From Bombardia bombarda (taxonomy: Eukaryota > Ascomycota > Sordariomycetes > Sordariales > Lasiosphaeriaceae): a stretch of DNA of 64,000 bases. Position numbers and translations under genes: made by a program. The first letter of the stretch is position 1, and each line of letters begins with the position of its first letter. Positions 11,524 through 22,145 of this stretch are shown here, in pieces. The notes under the pieces were generated by a model that was not told the DNA's origin, made no database searches, and worked only from the letters and a program-made list of their open reading frames with translations. The DNA is taken from contig JAULSR010000011.1 of the NCBI GenBank assembly GCA_030512295.1, positions 62,001 through 126,000 on the forward strand, in the 5' to 3' direction.

Positions 11524-11989
11524 ACTCTTTTGTCTTTTCCTTGTTGTCTTTTTCTTCTTGTCTTTTCTTTTTTGTCTTTGGTATGGGTTATGTTTTTATT
11601 AAAGGAGGCGTATGAGATGGGAGGCGATTTAAAGTACTCGGTCTGGACTGGACTAGACTAATCTCGCGTATTGTGCCAAGTTGTTTGTTCCTGCCCTGGT
11701 CTGCTTTCTGCCTCTAAAAGCAATATAATGGGTTGAAAGGCCGGCGTGATAGAAGCGCGGCCATAACCTCGACATGAATAATGTTTAATTAAAGTATGAG
11801 CATGACTGCACTCACTATTCTACATGAGATGATGGTTGCGTAAGCCAGCTCAAAGTCAACGAACAATAGCGAGTATCCGATGTCACTGGAGATGGAAATC
11901 ATACGTAACGGAGTTCGAGGCACAGAACGCTGAAAGAATGGTTAAAATACCCTTGACAGCGGTGCACTATTGGTACTACTGTAAGGGGA

Positions 11990-12345
11990 AGCAAAACTTC
12001 TATGTAGGCCATACAATAATAGGCGCTCTTCCGCCTCCGGCGGCCCTTATCGGGGGCTTTCTCGCTGATGCTCGATTGGTACTTTGCGAATGGGCATTTT
12101 CGTTTGTTTATTTTTTGATTTTGCGCATAGGCGTTTTCGTTTATTTATTTTTTTGATTTTGCGAATAGGCGCTTTCGTTTGCTTATTTTTTTGACTGATT
12201 CCCTTCGGGAGCCCTCCGGGGCTTCTACGGAGCTGAAGGTATTTTTAAACATTTTTTCTTATTGTAAATAAGCAAGTTTCTTGCCTTATCATTACGTTTT
12301 ATAAAAACAAACCTCGTGCCAAAAGTAATTGAAGCTTCGCCCCAA
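11990..12345. other. Possible nuclear insertion of mitochondrial DNA (NUMT)
   Basis: The block has AT-rich text broken by compact GC hairpins: CCGCCTCCGGCGG near 12030, and CCCTTCGGG followed by GCCCTCCGGGGC near 12200. Three diverged ~38-bp direct repeats of the TTTGCGAATAGGCGCTTTCG type lie at 12083-12195. This composition is typical of intergenic spacers with GC clusters in fungal mitochondrial genomes and unlike the flanking DNA. No mitochondrial gene is present, so the origin is inferred from style only. Confidence 0.4.
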
Positions 12346-12785
12346 TGACTCAAAATCCTACTCTAACATCCACATTGGATGACTGGTATGAGTTACACAC
12401 CAAAGTACCAAGCCTCAAACTCATCATCTACCGTGCGCTGGAGCATGCATGTGTAACATGCAAGTGCGTCAAGAGCAAAAACAGCCAAAGTCATTGCAGA
12501 TGCAGAGCCTGGAGCCCAGGGAATAAGAACCTGTCTTTTTCCACCAATACAAAGCTGACTCTTTCATACACCAACAGACTTCAAATCATCTGCCACTGCA
12601 TTTACCACTCAGTTTGGAGCACAAAAGCAACCAAACCAAACCACCATTGCACTCAGCACAGCCAAAACATATCTTCCACCAGCGATCATATCCCCCAAAC
12701 CAAACCAAAACAAAACCTCTCCTCCAAGTCTCGATAGCGAGCATCTTTCCCAGCCGCACCAACCAAGACCTGCAGTCCCTGCCTG

Positions 12786-12856
12786 GTACGTATATGCTCC
12801 CTCCACCCCCGCAATGATAGGTACCCACCAAGCTAACCATGAGTACTTGTGTACAG
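12786..12856 (+). other. Probable 5'-UTR intron of the small acidic protein gene
   Basis: Donor GTACGT at 12786, branch-like AAGCTAACC and acceptor TGTACAG ending at 12856, 29 nt before the predicted start codon. All signals match the fungal consensus, and the length (71 nt) is typical. Confidence 0.5.
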
Positions 12857-12885
12857 AAGCACAAGTCCCTTGCTCTACCGCAACC

Positions 12886-13140
12886 ATGTCTTCCGGCAAC
12901 ACTTCCGACTCAAAGTCAACCACCCCGCCCGCCCAAGACAAGACCCCAACGACGGACGGATCGGATTCCAAGGGATCATCAGAGTCCACAACCTGGAAAT
13001 ACTCGGAGCCCGAGCCCGCCAAGTCGGATCCGCACGGCGATAACTATGAGGCCGAGCAGGAGCAGATCGATCCGTTGACGAGACGGTTTACCTTTCCCAA
13101 CCCTAGCGACGGCGCCAAGGATGGAGGCGGCAGAACTTGA
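12886..13140 (+). CDS. Small acidic, disordered hypothetical protein (84 aa)
   Basis: The ATG at 12886 lies in a strong context (GCAACCATGTC). The protein is rich in Ser, Thr, Pro, Asp, Glu and Lys and has no hydrophobic segment, so it looks intrinsically disordered and soluble. It ends with a slightly more ordered piece (EQEQIDPLTRRFTFPNPSDG) before GGGRT and the stop. A probable leader intron immediately upstream supports transcription. I do not recognise a family and no function is implied. An in-frame non-ATG extension upstream runs into the intron and is not used. Confidence 0.55.
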   Translation: MSSGNTSDSKSTTPPAQDKTPTTDGSDSKGSSESTTWKYSEPEPAKSDPHGDNYEAEQEQIDPLTRRFTFPNPSDGAKDGGGRT

Positions 13141-13418
13141 CGTAGTGAGTGGATGGGCCGCTTGGGTACACGGGACTTGAGAAGTCTACATAGCAATTTT
13201 TTCCTGCAGCTCTTTCAGGTTTTGTTCTAAACTTGTTCCGTACATGTAGAGTTAGCAGAGTGATGTCGTTGCCACAGTCTGTCGTAGACCCTGGTTGGGT
13301 ATTTTGTAGATGCATTGACGACGGCTATTGTCCAGAGTACGGGTACTTATACGATGTCGAGGCAAGAGAAGTGGCGGTTGGGCGGTCTATCCATTCTGGT
13401 TAGTCAAGGAAGTCGTCG

Positions 13419-13940
13419 TCAGGGAGTAGAAGGAAAAGGCGGACAAATAAAAGGGTACCGGTGCTGGTGTTTGCCTGAGACAAGCTGACCATATCTGCAA
13501 CCAGTCCTCTGCAGTTTTCCTTGTCCAGACTGCATAGAGCTCATCAGTGTATGGTGCGTCCAGATCAAGCGCAGAGGCTGGATGCAGTTGGTCGGCCTGC
13601 CCTCCCCCCACAAGGGATTTAGTCTTTGAGCCGGGATACAGATCGATACTTTGGGATCAACCTCAGCTTCGGTATCGACCTTAGGGACATCGATACTCAT
13701 CAACAGTAAGACAGTGTTCTTGGCGGGACTAAAAGGAAACTTGAATAGCTCCGGATCTCCATAATGGCGCTTGGCCAGCGCACGCGACTCCCTATTGATC
13801 GAGTATAGCGGCACGTCCCTCCAGCTGCGGGCGGTCGACTTGGCATCCCCACCGTACACAGGCTTGCAGCATCCGCTTTCGTTTAGAAGAGCAGACACTG
13901 AAAGTGGTACGGTGATCTCAGATCCATTGCGGACCCCCAT
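13419..13940 (-). pseudogene. 2EXR-type protein fragment
   Basis: The frame from the ATG at 13940 contains DVPLYSINRESRALAKRHYG, matching the hallmark 'LxxVNRESRxxALxxY' block of the fungal 2EXR (F-box-like) family. FKFPFSPAKNTVLLLMSID follows, corresponding to the usual 'FDxxxDTLYL' strand. The N-terminal block with the first EXR motif (FxxLPxEIRxxIW) is missing, and the upstream sequence falls in other frames. After PKVSICIPAQR the similarity fades. The same two blocks recur at 32.4-32.7 kb on the other strand, so these are diverged relatives. I judge it to be a truncated gene. Confidence 0.45.
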
Positions 13941-13961
13941 TCTAAAGCCCCAAGCCGGCAC

Positions 13962-16053
13962 AGAGGCAAGGAAAATCCTTGCTCTGATCTCCTTCGGGAG
14001 TCAGGCGAACTGCGGGAAACCCTGGGATTCTTCTTTGGGTATCGTCTGCTGCTTTCGCCGCGAGCGTTCTGGAGTGCTGTTGAGTATCCGCTGGAGTTGT
14101 GCCTTTGCAGATCGGTTCCTGTTTTTCTTGAACTTCTGGGCAAAATTCTGTGGTCGTGATGTGTAGTGGTGGTCTTGGCCCATTCCTCTGACCCACCTCG
14201 CTTCTCATACCCTGATCGTCAATGTCCGAGCCCCCATAATAACTAGCTAAACAATACTCTTCGAGGGACTGGCAGCATATGTGAAGTTTCCTCAAGATAC
14301 CTTGCTTCTGGATCATGCTGTTTCTTGTATTCCGTTGTCTTGATTTCCCACCCTTGCGAGTTGACTCGAGAGCGTTCAGGAAGCTCTGCTTTCAGGTTGT
14401 TTTTTGCTTGATGTGCCCATCTGACTCCTTGGACAGCCATCTTATGGCTCGATCTCCACCATCTCATCACTTATACTGTTGTTGAACATTTTAACTGTAC
14501 ATACATGGTGAGGTAGTTTTGCGTGCACGCTACGGTCTGGACTATGAATGGTTTTTTTTGGTGGCTTGTATTGATGGTACAGCTACGTATCTAACTGAGT
14601 GCCTATATGCCACCTAACAGAGGTAGGTAGTCGGTAACCGGTTGTTGCTGTATTATTTCTTTTTCTTTTCGCACTTCTCTCCCTCACTTTCCGACCCACC
14701 AAAACGCGACACAAGTCGAAAACCCTGTGTGCAGTGCAGGCAAGCCAGGTTGGTTCTGAGTCGAGGTTGAGGTAGCCGGAAGCTGTGAAACTTGTCCAAT
14801 TCTGTCAAAGACCTCGGTAGTCTGCTCTCTGGCGAGCCCTGTAGAATATGAAAGTTAGGGAGGGGCATTCACAGTCGCCGCCTACTTTGAAGCCATGTTT
14901 GTGGGGTTTGCCTTATCGTAGGAGATGTTTCCTTCAAAGACGGGTGCCAGGTTGACATGTTTGGAGAGAAAAAGGGGCTACTTACTAACCTCGATATCTT
15001 GGAGGATTGTTGTACATCATGCTAGGATTGTTGTACCCACCTTGCGACTGACCACCGAATAGGCCCAGTCGCAAGCAAGTGACGTTGCTTCCAAGGTATC
15101 CTTGACCTGTAGGGTTAGGAGACAGCCCCGCCGTTACTGGCCATAGTCCGACGCACATGGTGGATCAAAACACCTTTACTGGTGTGCTTTGCCATTCACC
15201 ATTTTCTTTCATGATAGTATCTATCTTGGTGGGTTCAATGCTTTTGCAAAGAGCGCTACAGATGGAAGGATGTAGAACCCTCGACCATTTCTGCTACCAA
15301 CGACGATACACTCAGTGTATTCAACAAATGTCGATGTCGAGATGTTGTTGCCTACGGCCATGACCGACTTGGCACGATCCTCTCCTTGCACATACTCGCC
15401 TCGCGTCATGTTTCGATAAGTAGTAGACGCCACGTCTAACCACTGCTGGCAGGTGCTCGAGGAAGGTGCCCGAGTCCAGGCCGACCCAGGGGAAGGAGAG
15501 GCCGGGCGACTTACCCTGCAAAGCAGACCGATCACGCCCGTTTCCCCCAAGTTTCTCCCGTCCTCAGCCCACTCGGTGACCAGTAGCAAATCGACAAGGC
15601 GCAAGTGCACGAGCAATCTCATGCGAGTTGCTCACGGATCATCCCTTGGCAGCTCGAGCACCTGCCCGTTGGGGCGACTGGGGAGGGGGTACCTACGGAT
15701 CGACTACAACGCGCCAAGGGAGCCGAAGCTACGTCTTGGCAGCCCGTTTACAGTGGCCATTGGGCCAATCCCACCCTCCTCGCCTTCTTCACGATAAATT
15801 CCCCAGCAATCTTTCTGGTATCTTTCCCGCCCTGCACATTGTCAACAGCACATTGTCAACAAAGATCAATACGACGCAGAGCTGCCCATGCCAACCTCGG
15901 CTGCACCCCACCGAGGTCAAGCTGTCATCGACCTCGTGCTATAAAAGCTTATCTCCCCAGCAGCTCCGTCGACTTCCAGCTCTTGTTCGCCCAGATTGTT
16001 GCCTGCATCTGTCGTTGTTTTGGGACCTGTTAATCCACCGGGAACTCGCTAGA
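13962..16053. other. Intergenic with one possible short minus-strand gene (about 15140-15622)
   Basis: A minus-strand ATG at 15622 starts a frame with a strong donor (AGG|GTAAGTCGCC) at about 15512. Beyond a possible AG acceptor (CCAGCAG) near 15448 the text WLDVASTTYRNMTRGEYVQGE looks coding, and a piece just before 15180 (KENGEWQSTPVKVF, stop) also does, but in another frame. No family is recognised and no consistent model emerges. Another 71-codon minus frame at 14653-14868 has no support. The last ~250 bp are the promoter and 5' UTR of the aminopeptidase gene. Confidence 0.3.
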
Positions 16054-17803
16054 ATGAAGCTCTCCTCTGCGTGGGCGGCATCCGCCCTCCTCTTTGCCTC
16101 AACCGGTCTGGCCACCGACCCGTTGACGGCCGACAAGGTCGAGGCAGACATCAATACCGTGGAGTAAGTGTGAAGCCACCCATTCAACTCATCGCCACAC
16201 TTTATCTGCACATCCAACCACCAGCTAACACCACCACCACCACCACCACCACCCACCCCTCAGACTCCAACGCGTCCTGTACTCCCTCAACCAAATCGCC
16301 AAGAAGAACGGCGGCACCCGCGCCTTCGGCACGCCCGGCTACAAGGCATCCGTCGACTTCATCCTGGAGCGGGCGCAGACGCGCTTCGCCCGCCAGATGG
16401 ACACGTTCGTGCAGCCCTTCAACTGGACCTACGACGAGACGCTCCAGATCGCCGTGACCGGCCCCGAGGGCGAGGACGTCTTTGTCATCTCCCCGCAGTA
16501 CAACGCGGCGACCCCACTGCCCGGCGGCATCACCGCACAGCTCATCAACACCCCCGTCAACGACGAGACGGGCTCCATGTGTCTGGCCGAGCAGTGGGAG
16601 GGCATCGACGCAACGGGCAAGCTGGCCCTGGTCAAGAGGGGCATTTGTGCCGTGTCTGACAAGCTGCGGTTTGCGAAGCAGCATGGCGCTTTGGGTATGT
16701 TTGGTTTTTGGTCTTGTTTTCTTGTGGTCTCAATGTCAGACGCAAAACTACTACTAGGTAGGTAGATTGGATACTAATTGATTGTTTAGGCGTCATCCTC
16801 TACAACCAAACCCCCGGCACCGTCTACGCCACCCCCACCCTCGGCGCCGAAAACATCGGCCAGATCGTCCCCGTGGGCATCATCCCGCTCGAGGTCGGCC
16901 AGGCCTGGATCGCGCGCCTGACCGCTGGCCAGCCCGTCACCGCGACCCTGCTGGTCGACGCCATCGCCGAGGAGCGCGAGACGTGGAACGTCATCTCCGA
17001 GACCAAGGAGGGCGACCCCAACAAGGTGATCATGCTGGGCGCCCACCTCGACAGCGTGCAGGAGGGACCCGGCATCAACGACGACGGCAGCGGCACGGCC
17101 GGCATCCTCGAGATCATGGGGTCTGTTAAGAAGTACAAGGGCTTCCCGCACAAGATCCGGTTTGCCTGGTGGGCGGCTGAGGAGAGTGGGCTGGTGGGGA
17201 GTTTGCATTATGCCGAGAATTTGGCGCCGGCGGAGGCGGATAAGATCAAGTACTACTTCAACTACGACATGATCGGCTCGCCTGTGCCAAAATACGAGAT
17301 CAGCAGCTATGAGAATAGTGGGATTGGGCCGCAGCTGCTGGAGGATTATTTGGTCAGCAATGGCAGGCCGGTTGAATATGCGTATGTTGTTTTCCCCCTG
17401 GCTGTTGTAGTACACAACCCCTTGGGACTGGTGTTGAATGCTGACGTTATCGTGCCACAGTGAATTCGACGGCCGCTCAGACTACGTCGGCTTCGTCGAG
17501 CTCGGCATCCCGGCCACGGCCCTCTTCACCGGCGCCGAGGCCCCCTGGGACGCGTGCTACCACCAGGCCTGCGACGACCTCGACAACATCGACCTGGAGG
17601 CGTTGACGGTCAACACCAAGGCCGCCGCGCGCGCGCTGGCTACGCTGGCGCACTCGCTCGACGGCGTGCCCCCGCGGGCCGTCACGACGCCCAATCTGCG
17701 TGGCAGGAGCAAGATGTCGCACCAGTTTAAACGGTGGGCGGCGCTGGCGGATCATGCGAGCCATGGGCATATGTGTTCGCATGGGAAGAAGGAGGTTGTT
17801 TAG
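16054..17803 (+). CDS. Secreted M28-family zinc aminopeptidase (leucine aminopeptidase 2 / aminopeptidase Y type)
   Basis: Extracellular metallo-exopeptidase removing N-terminal residues from peptides. Spliced model: 16054-16163, 16264-16694, 16790-17381, 17461-17803, giving 491 aa in line with the family (about 490-500). Introns have GTAAGT, GTATGT and GTATGT donors, and the second carries a TACTAAT-like branch site. Residues 1-20 form a signal peptide. A protease-associated (PA) insert occupies about residues 130-220 (LINTPVNDETG, KLALVKRGICAVSDK, GVILYNQ). The M28 zinc-binding set is complete: HLDSVQEGPGINDDGSG (His and Asp), WWAAEESG (catalytic Glu and ligand Glu), NYDMIGS (Asp) and CYHQACD (His). 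Two N-glycosylation sequons are visible. The C-terminus has an unusual His-rich tail (HASHGHMCSHGKK). Role inferred: nutrient proteolysis. Confidence 0.93.
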
Positions 17804-18251
17804 GGGGGGCGTTGTTCCTACACATGCACACAACGCTTACCCTGTTGCACCACGCACATAATTAAACGCGATTAACTGACTGGCAACACTGCCGTATAAC
17901 AGGTATCATAGTCACAAATCTCAAAAGCAACAACATGCCGATTTATGATATGTTGATGACCGGGATGTATCTGCGAATAGGACAAGTGGTGGCAGAAAAT
18001 ACTAGATATCATGGCTTTACGGCTGTTGTTCACTACGAAGAGAATGAACACCAATTCAAAGCTTATGAAGAATGAAAATGTCGGAGCCTTTGTTGATATT
18101 GACTATTGTGAACACTGGCCAGTAACAGACGCCATATTTGGAGTACTTGCTCAACGTCAATGTCTACTACACAGACACTATTTTGGCAAAGACTACCAAA
18201 ACCATATCTTGATCCCCTTGTTCTATAACATGGCAAATGAGGCACACTATT

Positions 18252-18302
18252 GCAAATAAAATACACATGCAAATAAAATACACATGCAAATAAAATACAC
18301 AT
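18252..18302. repeat. 17-bp tandem repeat, three copies
   Basis: Three perfect copies of GCAAATAAAATACACAT, followed by a partial fourth (GCAC). Confidence 0.9.
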
Positions 18303-18465
18303 GCACAGTCTGGATACATGCACCGTATTAGATCCTGGCAACAGTTCACATGTCAGATCACAACAAACCACGCCGCATTAAAGTCAGGTTTCAGCAAATC
18401 ATATCACATCACGTTGCATCAAAGTCAAGTTGGCACAAAATCAAAATTAAATTAGGTTTTAATGT

Positions 18466-18466
<1 letters not shown>

Positions 18467-18512
<46 letters not shown>
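18467..18512 (-). repeat. 46-nt poly-T (poly-A on minus strand), possible retroposon tail
   Basis: Uninterrupted T46. On the minus strand this is A46 preceded by CTCAGAG and about 200 nt of distinct sequence. That arrangement would fit the 3' end of a LINE- or SINE-like insertion whose body lies to the right. No reverse-transcriptase motif and no target-site duplication could be identified, so only the tract itself is certain. Confidence 0.6.
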
Positions 18513-20027
18513 CTCTGAGCTATCTACTCGGTACTCCGGTGCCTGGGTGCCAGTTTTTAAAAAGGCTATTAAAGGTCTCACCCTCCGCCGCCGGCCATAC
18601 CGCCTCCGAACAAGGGAAACTAAATAATACAAGGTAAAGTTAATCAAAGGGGGATAGGTAAAGTTACCTTAGTTAGGCCCCACTATGAAAAGAAGTATTA
18701 ATAGTAAAAGAAGTAGGAGAGGTAGAAGTAGGAAGAAGAGTTTTACGGCTAGTAGAAGTAGCCTTCCGATTAAAAGGAGGAGGAGGAGTAGAAGTAGGAG
18801 AAGGAGGAGGGAAATAGGTAAGGGAGTAGGAGGAGTAGCTGTGGAGACCGGAGTCTCCACAGAGATAGAAGAGATCACGACACCCATTATTAGATAGGAG
18901 CAGTAATAAAAGGTGTGAGTGTGATAATGAGAAGAAAAAAGCTTTGGGTCTATGGCGGTGGGGGGAAAGGTCCTTAAATAGTTTTTTTTTTTTGGGTCGA
19001 TGGATTGATGGGGGGAACAGGATGGGTGGTTTGGTCCAGGGCCGCTGCTCATAATGGTGTTGTGGTGTGCGACATACACTCGGCGCGTGTACTTGCATTT
19101 TGCTGTCTTCAACAAAGAAATTAAGGTGATACAGAATCAAATGTTCACTAGGATGACACTTGATACCTAGGTATCCTTATTAACCACCCGAACACTGCTG
19201 GTATCTTGGTGTGCAACCCGTTTTTCATTGCTTTCCTCACGCGCGCCGGGTTTCCCCCTTTTCCAATAAAGCGGGGATAACCCTAACCCCCGAAACTTAC
19301 GAAATCGATCACAACACAACATGGAAAGTGTAAAAAAGCCTGGCAAACTCACCGGCCATGATGTCCAAAGTATAACTATAAGTTCAAAAAACTTTTAATA
19401 GCAGTGTAAAATATGACCACTATCATTGGATGGGAGCTTATGGTTGGTTCATGTCGGCGAGTATCTGGGCCATAGCTATCCTCCTGGACGCACATGGCAG
19501 GATGAAGTCGTTATTCCTGGCATCAGCTGGTGCTTGCACAGACCTGGGAGCAAAACTGGTACTACGATGGTGGATCCAAGTGTCCCATCTGATATCTCGC
19601 CTTGGCTCGATCTGAACCAGTCCTGAAAAAACAAAACCGTACATGACGACGCGGTGGGTGCACAGTGCACCGACACACAGTAGGAGCCTCCAGTCACCTA
19701 CCTCTGCTGCCCTTCAAGCTTCCAGGCTTATTTACAGTGGCCGTTATTAGTCTTGCTCTGAGCTGCCCTCGATCGACCCCGCTGTGCAAAGGTACAAGAT
19801 TCAGGACCGATATCACCCCTGCAGTCACTTGCTGGTGCCAAGCCCCACCTGTTTCCTCCTCGCTCACCAGGCCCAACTGCTTTTAATCTTTTTTTCTGCC
19901 CAGCCCCACGTAAACCACGCCATTTTCTCAGCATATAGGATTTCTTTGCGAGCACCAGACCTCATCACAATAACCTCAACCTCCATTTACGCACACAGCC
20001 CATCCTATTGCCATTGATCAGCAAACC

Positions 20028-21000
20028 ATGAACACGGACCAAGCCTCGATGCCGTCCACAGCAGACAGCCCCGGCAATGCCAGAACCACTCCCCAAGATG
20101 CGTGAGAACCCAGGCGACAAGAGCCAGCCCGGCGTGAGAAGCTCGCGGCCCGAGCCTGGACTAACAAACGACGCGAGACCAAAAGCTCGCCATCCCAACC
20201 CCTCCTCCCTGCCTATTGGTCCTCACATGCGATGGCTTCAGCAACAGTTCCAGGATTTTTACGGAAAGACAGAAGCCGAGAAAGCGGACCACCGCGCGGC
20301 CGTTGAGTTTCTGAGGAGCATGTCCAGGAAGAAAGAGGCCAGCTCTCAACAGAACAGCGAAGAGATCAGATTCGGAATGCGGTCATGCGTCTCGTGTCTC
20401 GACCGCGGAGTGGACTGCGACAGAGAGCTTCCGCGCTGCTCTGAGTGCGTGGAAGAAGATCTGCCTCTCTGTTGCAGAGCCGGCGTGTCTGTTCTCACAT
20501 CGAGGGAGCCCGAAGAGCAGGCCGCCCCGCCAACCGAGAAGACCGCCGCCGCCACCGCACACAAGAAGACTGCTACTGCCGACAAGAAGACTGCCACCAC
20601 CGACAAGAAACGCCGAGCCGGTCCCTCCTTCTCGTCTCCGGCCACCCCGTCGTCGTCGTCGTCGACAACAAGCCCGCCCCCCTGTGGCTTCGAGGAATTC
20701 CGTTCGAAGACCATGGCAGCCTTGAATCGGCTCGAGATAGAGCTTGCTCTTGAGCAATCTCGCTCTCGGGCGAACAAAAGGGCCTCGCCTGTGACGCCTC
20801 TCCAGGTGTCACGAGCTCGATCAACTTTGAGTAAGGGCTCTCCAGCCCAGCTCACGGAAAATCTGGACCCGTTCAAGAGAGAGCGTGAACAAGCCCGCCG
20901 GGCAACGAGAGAGGAACGTGCCGCCGACCCAAAAGGCAAAGCATCACCAGCGGGCCGATTGAGCCCGATTGAGGAGCTCGGTGGCAGCTGGTATATGTAA
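20028..21000 (+). CDS. Protein with an atypical six-cysteine zinc-cluster-like motif (298 aa)
   Basis: Preferred start is the ATG at 20028 (AAACCATGA). Exon 1 is 20028-20101; a 76-nt intron follows with donor GTGAGA, perfect branch GGACTAACA and acceptor GCGAG at 20177; exon 2 is 20178-21000. An unspliced start at 20077 in the same main frame would give 307 aa. The central motif SCVSCLDRGVDCDRELPRCSEC...CC has spacing C-x2-C-x6-C-x6-C-x2-C-x7-C, the Zn2Cys6 layout. It is internal and acidic and lacks the basic residues that contact DNA. Flanks are disordered: tandem AxxxKKTATxDKK units, a poly-Ser tract, then a Glu/Arg-rich helical end (FEEFRSKTMAALNRLEIELALEQSRSR). A nuclear regulatory or protein-interaction role is possible, but DNA binding is doubtful. 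No middle-homology (fungal_trans) domain is present. Confidence 0.65.
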
Positions 21001-21678
21001 CGCCGTCGACACGTTTTTGCTTTATTTGTTTCTTGTACCAATACTGCATTCCGGCTGTTCTCACACGCCTGGATGGTGTTCTCGGAATTGCCTGTTCCTT
21101 CACCCCTCTCCTTGTTTTCACCCCTCTCCTTGTTTTCACCCCTCTCCTTGTTTCACCCCTCTCCTTGTTGAAAGCTCCCTGCTCCTCTCTCACTGCATTC
21201 GGCTGGCACGCATAGCGCTGCTCGGTTGATTACGAACGACAGGCTGCCCGTCGTCGCCCATCGCCATCGCCAAGCTTGGGCCCGACAAGGACTTGCGTGC
21301 TTCTTCCAGAGATTGAGGCTCGGTGTTGTTTCTTCTATTTCGGCTTGCGGGCTGGAGGGGGTGCTTGAATGCTGGTTGTGGGTGATTAGTGTCACTGTTC
21401 GGGGAGGAACAGTGCGATTCAGCTACAAGGACTGATTCAGCGGTCTTACTGAGAGCAAGGACCAAAGGGAGAACCGGGCTGAATAGAAAACAGCCAAGTA
21501 TGCAGCTGCAAGAATCCACAAGGCAACTGAGGGGATGAGGAGAACCAATCTGCAAACATTCCCCAAGCGAAGAGCTGCTCTTTCTGGATATGCTCACAGT
21601 GCAGTCTGCAGCTCGCACCGATACCACACACATCTAGAGATGACAGGCACACACATCTAGAGATGACAGGAGCGGTAC
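21001..21678. other. Intergenic with an 18-19-bp tandem repeat
   Basis: Four copies of TTCACCCCTCTCCTTGTTT (last two slightly shortened) lie at 21099-21170, in the 3' flank of the previous gene. A direct duplication of ACACATCTAGAGATGACAGG occurs at about 21633-21672. No gene seen. Confidence 0.6.
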
Positions 21679-21867
21679 TTGTCAGCATGGCGCACGGGCG
21701 AGGGCTCCCTCCTCGTCTACTCCATTACGTCGCGCCAGAGCTTCGAGGAAATTACAACTTTCCAACAGCAAATTATCAGCCAACTACCAAGGCAACTGGG
21801 AAGACGAGGGGAACCGATCGGCAAACATCCCCCCAGAGACAACAACAGAGAAGAGCAACCGCACTGA
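21679..21867 (+). pseudogene. Ras GTPase gene fragment
   Basis: The frame contains [20 protein letters not shown] followed by EITTFQQQI. This is the stretch of fungal Ras just after switch II ([30 protein letters not shown]) and is almost unchanged. Neither the P-loop and switch regions before it nor the NKCD and SAK motifs after it are present: sequence on both sides is unrelated. It is therefore a cut-out exon piece rather than a gene. The conservation suggests recent copying from a functional Ras locus elsewhere in the genome. Confidence 0.7.
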
Positions 21868-22145
21868 GGAAGTCACAAATTTCTTATACCTCGTCTGATG
21901 GGATGAGCAACATCGCTGACAAGTAAAGCCAGCTTTCGAGGTCCGGCGGCATCAATAACGGTTACAAAGCGCGACAGAAGAAGTATGACGGGGTCGGCAA
22001 TGGGCGCCTCGACTTCGTAGCGGCAGCTTCGACCAGAGTCACAACCAACCGGTGCCGTGCCCAGGTCTCCTCAAGACATGCCTTAGTCGGTGTCGAGGAA
22101 GTTGAGCTGGTCGACGACGAGCATGGGGACGACCGAACGCCTCTT

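Larger units (their letters stand above)
10787..12785. other. Intergenic with simple repeats and a possible mitochondrial insert
   Basis: No gene supported. Contains a TGTC-rich tract at about 11283-11320, the 12-bp minisatellite and the mitochondria-like block (both listed separately). An open frame at 12345-12737 has no motif and is rich in Lys, Thr and Asn. Confidence 0.5.
17804..20027. other. Intergenic; low-complexity and retroposon-like sequence
   Basis: Holds a 17-bp triplicate (18252-18302), a 46-nt T tract (18467-18512) and a purine-rich stretch at 18685-18890 whose Arg/Ser-rich open frame is a composition artefact. No gene supported. The region before 20028 is the probable promoter and leader of the next gene. 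Confidence 0.5.

Noticed and set aside
11365..11661. Open frame of repeating FVLS residues across the 12-bp minisatellite
   Set aside because: It is open only because the repeat unit is a multiple of three; no start context, family or flanking coding sequence.
16786..17415. Long minus-strand frame inside the aminopeptidase gene
   Set aside because: An antisense shadow of a GC-rich coding exon; the plus strand has complete catalytic motifs and splice sites.
18669..19115. Arg/Ser-rich (plus) and Leu-rich (minus) open frames
   Set aside because: Purine-rich low-complexity DNA leaves several frames open at once; no motif in either.
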